NCBI RefSeq assembly: GCF_002119685.1
Contig: NZ_CP021108.1
Span: forward strand, 186,001 to 250,000
DNA length: 64,000 nt
Reading direction: 5' to 3'
Source: Bordetella genomosp. 8
Lineage (GTDB): Bacteria > Pseudomonadota > Gammaproteobacteria > Burkholderiales > Burkholderiaceae_B
Positions 57,425 through 64,000 of the stretch are shown here, in pieces. The notes under the pieces were generated by a model that was not told where the DNA came from, made no database searches, and saw nothing but the letters and a program-made list of their open reading frames with translations. Position 1 is the first letter of the stretch. Each line of letters opens with the position of its first letter. Position numbers and translations under genes: made by a program.

Positions 57425-58276
57425 TCAATGAAGCGCGCGGCCCAGGAAGTCGCCGAAGGCGGCGTAAAAGCCCGCCTCGTTGTCCCAGGGAATCATGTGT
57501 CCGGCAGCGGGCACGCGCACGTGCTGCGTCTGCGGCGCCAGGCCCTGCCATTCGGCAACGTCGTCGTCGCCCACGACGCCGCCTTTTTCCGCCGTCATCA
57601 GCAGCATCGGCACGTGGATGCGGGGCAGGTCGGCATGGATGTCGTCGCGGCCGAAGTCTTCGAAGCTCCGCACTATGGCCGGTTCATGGCACGTGTGCAG
57701 CCACTCTGCGCGCAGCTGGCGCTGCGCGTCGGTCCAGGTGGGGCAGAACGCGCGCATGTCCTCGGCCGACATGCCTTGGGTGGCCTGGCGGATGGAGTCG
57801 ACGTACCACGCCAGATTCGCCGGGTAGGCGCGGCGGCCAGGCCCGGAGACCGGCGGGTCGACGATCGCCAGGCGCTCGAGACCGGCCGGTGCGCTGCGTG
57901 CGGCGCGCACGGCGATGCGTCCGCCCATGGAATGGCCGAGCAGCGTATACCGCGTCAACCCCAAGGCCTGGGCGAAGGCGACGACATCGGCCGCTTGCGC
58001 GTCCAGGCTGTAGTCCAGGCCGGGCCCGGATGACGACAGGCCGCGTCCGCGCACGTCGAGCACATAGGTGTCGAACTGGCGGCCGAGCCGGTCGCCGACA
58101 AAGCCCCAGGTCACGGCCGGGCTGGTGATGCCGGGAATGACGATGACGGCGGGGTGCTCGTCGCGTCCGTCCGACGCGCCGCCGTAGCGCAGATAGTGCT
58201 GGCGGATGCCGTTGGCGTGGACGTTGCCGCCGTAGAGGTAGGTGGAGCCGGGGTGGGTAGCGGTGGCGTGCGTCAT
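57425..58276 (-). CDS. nicD: N-formylmaleamate deformylase
   Basis: Alpha/beta-hydrolase of 283 residues releasing formate from N-formylmaleamate. Nucleophile Ser116 in GHSMGG, His260 in 'PAAGHMIPWD', oxyanion region 'VIPGITSPAVTWGF'. The start shares a base with the nicE stop (TAATG). The formate released here is the only C1 product of the pathway. Confidence 0.95.
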   Translation of the reverse strand: MTHATATHPGSTYLYGGNVHANGIRQHYLRYGGASDGRDEHPAVIVIPGITSPAVTWGFVGDRLGRQFDTYVLDVRGRGLSSSGPGLDYSLDAQAADVVAFAQALGLTRYTLLGHSMGGRIAVRAARSAPAGLERLAIVDPPVSGPGRRAYPANLAWYVDSIRQATQGMSAEDMRAFCPTWTDAQRQLRAEWLHTCHEPAIVRSFEDFGRDDIHADLPRIHVPMLLMTAEKGGVVGDDDVAEWQGLAPQTQHVRVPAAGHMIPWDNEAGFYAAFGDFLGRALH

Positions 58277-59049
58277 TATGCGGCCTTCGAATAGGGGTAT
58301 GCCCCCGACAGCAGCGCGCCGGCGCCGGGTACGACCGGGTCCAGGCCCAGTTCCTTCAGGATGGCGTAGGTGGTGGCGATGGACGCCGTCAGCACGGGCT
58401 TGCCGGTTTCAGCTTCGACTTGCGCCACGGCGGGCAGCGACGGCATTTGCACGCAGGCCGACAGCACGATGACGTCGGCATCGACCACGTTCATGCCGGC
58501 GACGATCGCGGGCAGCCTGGCCGGGTCGTGGCAGCCCACTTCCAGGTTGTCCGGAATTTCCAGCGCGCGCCAGTCCACGATCTCGAACCCTTCGGCGGCG
58601 ATGTAATCCATGACGAGTTCGGTCAGCGGCACCATGTAGGGCGCCACCAGCGCGATCTTCCTGGCGCCCATCACGTGCAGCGCGTCCACGAGAGCCCCGG
58701 CGCTGGTGATGACGGGGGCCGATGCGCCGTTTTCAGCCGTGCGTTCGGTCAGCCGTTGTTGCGAGACGCGGTGGTAGCCACGCCCCATGGCCATGATGGC
58801 AACCAGGCAGGCGTAGCCCAGGACGTCGACCCGCGCGTCGCTCAGTTCCAGCGCGCAGCGGTCGCTTTCGGCGTCCATGGCGGCCAGTTCTTCCTTCTGC
58901 ACCTTTTTCATGCGCATGCGGCTGGAATGGAAGGTGAAGCGGTCGCCCGGGCGCAACGAGGAATGTGCCTGCAGCATGGCGGGCACTTCGGTTTCCATCG
59001 TGGTGTTGGAACTGGGAACGATCTGGCCAATTCGGAATGTCTTCGCCAT
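58276..59049 (-). CDS. nicE: Maleate cis-trans isomerase
   Basis: Converts maleate to fumarate, the last step, feeding the citric-acid cycle. 257 residues from the ATG giving MAKTFRIGQIVPSSNTTME; the longer open frame upstream is the promoter region. Asp/Glu-racemase-like fold with the two catalytic cysteines Cys81 ('LGYACLVAI') and Cys199 ('LSACVQMPSLP'). First gene of the leftward nic operon. AAGG lies 7 bases before the ATG. Confidence 0.95.
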   Translation of the reverse strand: MAKTFRIGQIVPSSNTTMETEVPAMLQAHSSLRPGDRFTFHSSRMRMKKVQKEELAAMDAESDRCALELSDARVDVLGYACLVAIMAMGRGYHRVSQQRLTERTAENGASAPVITSAGALVDALHVMGARKIALVAPYMVPLTELVMDYIAAEGFEIVDWRALEIPDNLEVGCHDPARLPAIVAGMNVVDADVIVLSACVQMPSLPAVAQVEAETGKPVLTASIATTYAILKELGLDPVVPGAGALLSGAYPYSKAA

Positions 59050-59102
59050 GCGGAGCGCCTTGTGAATAGAAGTCGGACCTAGGGTTTCCGATAAATTTAA
59101 AA

Positions 59103-59116
59103 AAGGTGTATACGCT
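59103..59116. promoter_or_regulatory. nic operator-like site, nicE side
   Basis: AAGGTGTATACGCT matches 11 of 14 positions of the perfect palindrome at 59256-59269. It lies 53 bp before the nicE start codon. Probably bound by the 6-hydroxynicotinate-responsive nic regulator, which is not in the window. Confidence 0.6.
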
Positions 59117-59166
59117 CTATTCTTGCAAAGAGCGAAGCAGATAGCCAGTCCGATCTCCGTAGTGGT

Positions 59167-59186
59167 TTTCACCTAATTCAGTGAAA
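59167..59186. promoter_or_regulatory. Central inverted repeat of the nic divergent region
   Basis: TTTCAC - 8 bases - GTGAAA, perfect arms, near the middle between the two start codons. Different in sequence from the flanking operators, so perhaps for a second regulator. Confidence 0.4.
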
Positions 59187-59255
59187 TCCTGCATGATTCT
59201 GGTGATCTGTTTAAGTGCGTGCGCTTCGCCACCTAGTCGGTGCCGTCCAAAATAA

Positions 59256-59269
59256 AGCGTGTACACGCT
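59256..59269. promoter_or_regulatory. nic operator, nicC side
   Basis: AGCGTGTACACGCT is a perfect 14-bp palindrome 53 bp before the nicC start codon, the same distance as its partner from nicE. AATTAT just after it could be the -10. Confidence 0.7.
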
Positions 59270-59271
59270 AA

Positions 59272-60480
<1,209 letters not shown>

Positions 60481-60500
60481 TGGGCGTCCGCTGAAGGGGT

Positions 60501-60530
60501 GTGCCCTTGCCCTTGCCCTTGCCCCTGCCC
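60501..60530 (+). repeat. Hexanucleotide repeat between nicC and nicA
   Basis: GTGCCC, three TTGCCC and CTGCCC in a row: five hexamers, three identical. It lies 50 bp before the nicA start in the 100-bp nicC-nicA gap. Confidence 0.85.
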
Positions 60531-60580
60531 GCCTCGCGGCGCCCTTCATATCTTCCGAACCGTCCATTCGCGCCACGCCC

Positions 60581-61144
60581 ATGGGATCGCCCGTCAACTC
60601 AAGCAATCGGCCGCCTTCGCTCAGGCTGAACGTCAACGCCGGCGCTGTCGATGTGTCCGCCGCGCCGGGCACGGCGTTGCTGCACGTCCTGCGCAACGAT
60701 CTGGGGTTGAATGGCCCCAAGTTCGGCTGCGGCCTGGGCGAGTGCGGCGCGTGCACGGTGCTGATCGACGGCGTGGCGGCGCGTTCCTGCGTCATTCCGA
60801 TCAAGGCGGTGCAAGGGCGCGAGGTCACCACCCTGGAAGGCCTGGGAACGCGCCAGCAGCCCGGCGCGACGCAGCAGGCGTTCATCGACTGCCAGGCGGC
60901 GCAATGCGGCTACTGCCTCAATGGCATGATCATGACGGTGGAAGCGCTGTTGCGGCGCAATCCCAACCCCTCTGACGACACGATCCGCCGCGAACTGCAT
61001 CACAACCTGTGCCGCTGCGGCACGCATGTGGAAATCATGATGGCGGCGCATCGGGCGGTGGAGTTGCGGGCGCAACGCGAAACCGGCGTGCCGGCGGCGG
61101 CGCCCGAGTCCCCGCCCTGCCAGGCGGGCGAGTGCGCGCGATGA
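60581..61144 (+). CDS. nicA: Nicotinate dehydrogenase small (2Fe-2S) subunit
   Basis: 187-residue electron-transfer subunit with two 2Fe-2S clusters. Plant-type Cys set 'GCGLGECGACTVLIDG...RSC' and C-terminal set 'CGYC' with 'NLCRCGTH'. About 30 extra residues at the C-terminus, including two further Cys, exceed the core domain. No good Shine-Dalgarno precedes the ATG. It overlaps the next gene by ATGA, so NicA and the cytochrome subunit are coupled. Confidence 0.95.
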   Translation: MGSPVNSSNRPPSLRLNVNAGAVDVSAAPGTALLHVLRNDLGLNGPKFGCGLGECGACTVLIDGVAARSCVIPIKAVQGREVTTLEGLGTRQQPGATQQAFIDCQAAQCGYCLNGMIMTVEALLRRNPNPSDDTIRRELHHNLCRCGTHVEIMMAAHRAVELRAQRETGVPAAAPESPPCQAGECAR

Positions 61145-64000
61145 GCGGGTTCTCGGTGGATATGTCCACGGGGGCATCGGGTTCGCTGACCGAGTTGCCG
61201 GCCGACTTGTTGCATGGCGTCGCCTTGCGTCCACCCCAGGTCTTGTGGGACGGTGCGCGTTATCGGGGCAGTGCGCTGCTGGGCGTGCAGCAGGACGCGG
61301 TGCACGGCCAGCCGGGGGTGGTGGCCGCTGTGCGGCACAGGCATTTCGCGGGCGTGGTCGCCGTGACGCCGCTCTATGCGCGGCAGGCTGCGTTGGCGCT
61401 GGCGCCTGAATGGCAAGGGACGAAGCCGGAACCGGAACTTCATGGCGATGAATCGCCGAAGGTGGACGGGCGCTCGGACGCGTTCCTGGATACGCCGTCG
61501 GGTGTTTCCTCGGACACCGATCCCATTCTCTACACGCTGCGCGCCCCACCCGCCGCGGCCGCTGCTGGCACGCAGGTGATCGCGTGGTCGCTGAACGGTC
61601 GTACCCGCGCGTGGCTGCCGGCCTGCTCGCCCGATACGCAAGCGTTGATCCGGCAAGAACTGTCGGCATTGCTGCAGCAGCCGCTGGCCGCGATCACCGT
61701 CACGGTGGGCTCGCAAGGCCTTGCGAATGACGCTTCGCGGGATGGCGGCGCGAATTTCGCGAACGGCACGAACGGCGCGGCTGCCGACCGGCACGATGCT
61801 TGTCATCCCATGGACCTGATGGACGCCGCCGCCGATGCCGCGTTGTTGTCGCAGGCAGTGGGCAGGCCGGTGTCGGTGGCGTGTGTCGCGGGCGAGCCCG
61901 ATGAGCGGATGCTGGGCGTCAGGTCGGGACTGCTTCCCGATGCGCCGCACATGGATGCGACATCGCTCCATGCACACATCCCGGACGAGAACATTCCCCA
62001 TCCCGTCACCGGCGGCGCCGGCGCTGCGCTGACATCCCGGTCGCCGTGGGCGCTGCGGCCCAGCCTCGCGCGGCTGTTGAGCCAACCCACGCAGGCCAGC
62101 GCCGCCGCGCAGGCAACGCTGTGCGGCAGCATGCCGGTGGTCTCGGGCACGCATGCGTGCCTCCCGCTGCGCGCCAGCGTGCAAGAGCTGAACGCCGCGC
62201 AGGTGTTCGCCGAGGAAAGCTATTGGCACGAACAGGCGCAAGCCCAGGGCCATGACCCACAAGCGTGGCGGCTGTCTCATCTGCCGCCGGGCAGGGGGCG
62301 TGATATGGCGCTGCAGGTGGCTGCACGGGCGGCGCAGGTCGCGGGCAAAGCGGCGCCGGCCGCGCAGGCAGCGCAAAGCGAGCCGGATGGCCTGCTGCGA
62401 GGCACGGGCTTTGCCACCGCGCAGGTCCAATGCGTGGACGATACCGGCGCCGCGCGTACGGTCTGGACCGCTTGGGTGGCCGAGGTGGCCGTACAGCCCG
62501 ACACGGGCCGTATCGACGTCACGCGGGTCGTGGCGGGGCATGACAGCCAGCACCTGCACTCGGCGCAAGAAGCAACCATCGATACGCGTATCGACGCGCC
62601 CGATCACCCTCGCATCGACCATCAAGCCCCGTGGATGCTGGACAGCGCCCGCCGCCTGCTTGCCGAGCCCGCCGCGTTCGATACCTGGGCGAGTCCTGCG
62701 CGGCCCTCGCCGAACGTCGCCGCCGGCGCGCTAGAAAAGCGGGACGAGCACCGCGACCTGAGCCGCGCGGACTCCGCCGCCATGCGCATCGCGCAAGGCA
62801 GTCTGGACGTTGACGGTGTGGTGACTTTGCCCGCCTCGGCGGCCATCGCCAACGCCATCCACGATGCAACCGGCGTGCGCCTGCGCCAAGTGCCATTCCA
62901 GGCCGAGTCCTTGCGACGCGCGTTGGCCGGCCAGGCCCGCGTGCGCAACCCCATGTCGCGCGGATGGAAATGGCTGGCGGCAGGCATGGCCGGATTGGCG
63001 GGCGTTGCCGTAGCCTTGTGGCCGATGAAGCCGGCCTTGCCGTTGACCCCCGGACCCGACGTTTCACTGTATTCGGCGAGCGCCATCGAGCGTGGCCGGC
63101 TTGTCGCCGCCGCGGGCGACTGCATGGCCTGCCACACGGCGCCCGGCGGCAAGACCAACGCCGGCGGACTTGCGCTGGACACCCCCTTCGGCGTCATCTA
63201 CACCACCAACATCACGCCCGACAACGACACTGGCATCGGCCGCTGGTCCTACGCGGCCTTCGAACGCGCCATGCGCCAGGGCGTGCACCAGGACGGCCGC
63301 CAGCTCTACCCCGCGTTTCCGTACACGGCTTACGCCAAGCTCAGCGATGCGGACATGCAGGCACTGTATGGCTACCTGATGTCGCAACCGGCCGTGAAGG
63401 CCGAGCCGCCCAAGACGCAACTGGCGTTTCCATTCAACATGCGTCCACTGCTGGCCGGCTGGAACGCGCTGTTTCACGATGCCGCGCCCTTCACGCCCGA
63501 CCCCACGCGCAGCGCCGCGTGGTTGCGTGGCGCGTATCTGGTGGAAGGCGCAGGCCATTGTTCCGCCTGCCATACGCCGCGCAATCGCCTGGGCGCGGAG
63601 AAGACCGGCGTGCACTATCTGGCGGGCGGAGAGGCCGAAGGCTGGACCGCACCCGCCTTGAACGCGCTTGCCAGCGGCCCGCGCGCGTGGAGCGGCGAAG
63701 AACTCTTCCAGTACCTGCGGACCGGCTACGCGCCAAGACATGGCGTGGCCGCGGGGCCGATGGCGCCGGTGATCCACGGCCTGGCTGAATTGCCGGATAG
63801 CGACCTGCGGGCCATCACGACGTATCTGATGGATTTGCCGAATCAAGATGGGGCGGCCGCGTCTGACGCACTCTCGGCGGCTCCCTCGTCCGCAACGGCA
63901 TCGGTGCCCGCACAGGCGTCCACATCGGCACCCGCATCGGCACCCGCATCGGCACCGAATGCCACCACCCTTTACGTCCTGCAAGCCCGCCACGCCAACG
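61141..64000 (+). CDS. nicB2: NicB-type subunit: decayed molybdopterin domain fused to multiheme cytochrome c (partial)
   Basis: The frame is open for all 953 codons to the window edge and continues beyond. Residues 1-110 look like an aldehyde-oxidase hammerhead ('LHGVALRPPQVLWDGARYRG', 'VVAAVRHRHFAGVVAV'). Residues about 330-590 keep only scattered molybdopterin-domain pieces ('ELNAAQVFAEESYWHEQA', 'VTLPASAAIANAIHDATGVR'), and the GTG cofactor element is absent. A TM helix lies at about 611-630. Two cytochrome c domains follow, with CMACH (661-665) and CSACH (807-811). A Ser/Ala/Pro linker then leads to a probable third. Likely passes electrons from NicA/NicB1 to the respiratory chain. Confidence 0.82.
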   Translation, partial: MSGFSVDMSTGASGSLTELPADLLHGVALRPPQVLWDGARYRGSALLGVQQDAVHGQPGVVAAVRHRHFAGVVAVTPLYARQAALALAPEWQGTKPEPELHGDESPKVDGRSDAFLDTPSGVSSDTDPILYTLRAPPAAAAAGTQVIAWSLNGRTRAWLPACSPDTQALIRQELSALLQQPLAAITVTVGSQGLANDASRDGGANFANGTNGAAADRHDACHPMDLMDAAADAALLSQAVGRPVSVACVAGEPDERMLGVRSGLLPDAPHMDATSLHAHIPDENIPHPVTGGAGAALTSRSPWALRPSLARLLSQPTQASAAAQATLCGSMPVVSGTHACLPLRASVQELNAAQVFAEESYWHEQAQAQGHDPQAWRLSHLPPGRGRDMALQVAARAAQVAGKAAPAAQAAQSEPDGLLRGTGFATAQVQCVDDTGAARTVWTAWVAEVAVQPDTGRIDVTRVVAGHDSQHLHSAQEATIDTRIDAPDHPRIDHQAPWMLDSARRLLAEPAAFDTWASPARPSPNVAAGALEKRDEHRDLSRADSAAMRIAQGSLDVDGVVTLPASAAIANAIHDATGVRLRQVPFQAESLRRALAGQARVRNPMSRGWKWLAAGMAGLAGVAVALWPMKPALPLTPGPDVSLYSASAIERGRLVAAAGDCMACHTAPGGKTNAGGLALDTPFGVIYTTNITPDNDTGIGRWSYAAFERAMRQGVHQDGRQLYPAFPYTAYAKLSDADMQALYGYLMSQPAVKAEPPKTQLAFPFNMRPLLAGWNALFHDAAPFTPDPTRSAAWLRGAYLVEGAGHCSACHTPRNRLGAEKTGVHYLAGGEAEGWTAPALNALASGPRAWSGEELFQYLRTGYAPRHGVAAGPMAPVIHGLAELPDSDLRAITTYLMDLPNQDGAAASDALSAAPSSATASVPAQASTSAPASAPASAPNATTLYVLQARHAN
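63922..63957 (+). repeat. 12-bp tandem repeat in the cytochrome linker
   Basis: Three GCATCGGCACCC-like units encode Ser-Ala-Pro-Ala repeats between the second cytochrome domain and the sequence leaving the window. Copy-number change stays in frame. Confidence 0.85.

Noticed and set aside
60499..60975. Frame starting MCPCPCPCPCPP between nicC and nicA
   Set aside because: Only the translation of the hexamer repeat, then a shadow frame of nicA.
61141..64000. Possibility that the nicB2 region is a frameshifted pseudogene, since only short closed frames appear in it
   Set aside because: Translating from the ATG overlapping nicA gives one uninterrupted frame to the window edge with two CXXCH motifs; it is simply cut by the window.

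Overview
The window is high-GC, densely packed chromosomal DNA of a betaproteobacterium. The best fit is Alcaligenaceae in the order Burkholderiales, close to Bordetella or Achromobacter. This is inferred from the mlaFEDAC order, the coxB-coxA-DUF2970-coxC-SURF1-ctaA-ctaB-SCO block, a PhaM granule protein, and a nicotinate-degradation (nic) cluster whose NicC carries the active-site residues reported for Bordetella bronchiseptica NicC at identical numbering. I saw no rRNA or tRNA gene, no CRISPR array and no intact insertion sequence.

Left part (1-22.2 kb): a minus-strand lipid-transport operon (mlaF, E, D, A and a truncated mlaC); a two-gene ChrA-type chromate transporter; an OmpW porin facing an MFS exporter across two FNR-like boxes; glutamate synthase (gltB, gltD); an eroded REP-type transposase; the glutathione-dependent formaldehyde pathway (frmA, fghA); rpoH preceded by a perfect CIRCE operator and followed by a strong small-RNA candidate; and a CpdA-like cyclic-nucleotide phosphodiesterase divergent from a sodium/proton antiporter with a cyclic-nucleotide-type domain.

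Middle (22.2-48.1 kb): a LacI-family regulator with a clear operator, a TRAP transporter and a sugar-acid dehydratase form one catabolic unit. A Nudix protein follows. Next comes the aa3/caa3-type cytochrome oxidase locus with heme A synthesis and copper-delivery genes, but without a recognisable cox11/ctaG. PhaM, glmU, an MFS exporter, ugd with a glycosyltransferase, an Lrp-family regulator and glmS follow.

Right part (48.1-64 kb): directly after glmS, the classical Tn7 target, lies a visibly AT-richer island transcribed on the minus strand. It holds a secreted protein, an AAA/STAND-like ATPase, an AvcD-like antiphage dCTP deaminase and a small downstream protein. A PIN-toxin/AbrB-antitoxin pair follows. 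Then come divergent nic operons. nicE-nicD-nicX-nicF and a molybdopterin subunit run leftward; nicC-nicA and a large cytochrome-type NicB half run rightward off the window. Together they encode nicotinate to 6-hydroxynicotinate to 2,5-dihydroxypyridine to N-formylmaleamate to maleamate to maleate to fumarate. The 273-bp divergent promoter region carries two related palindromes placed exactly symmetrically, 53 bp from each start codon. The nic transporter and regulator are not in the window.

The points most worth checking are the ATPase-deaminase island, the three-hairpin RNA behind rpoH, CIRCE in front of rpoH, the symmetric nic operators and the split, partly decayed NicB.
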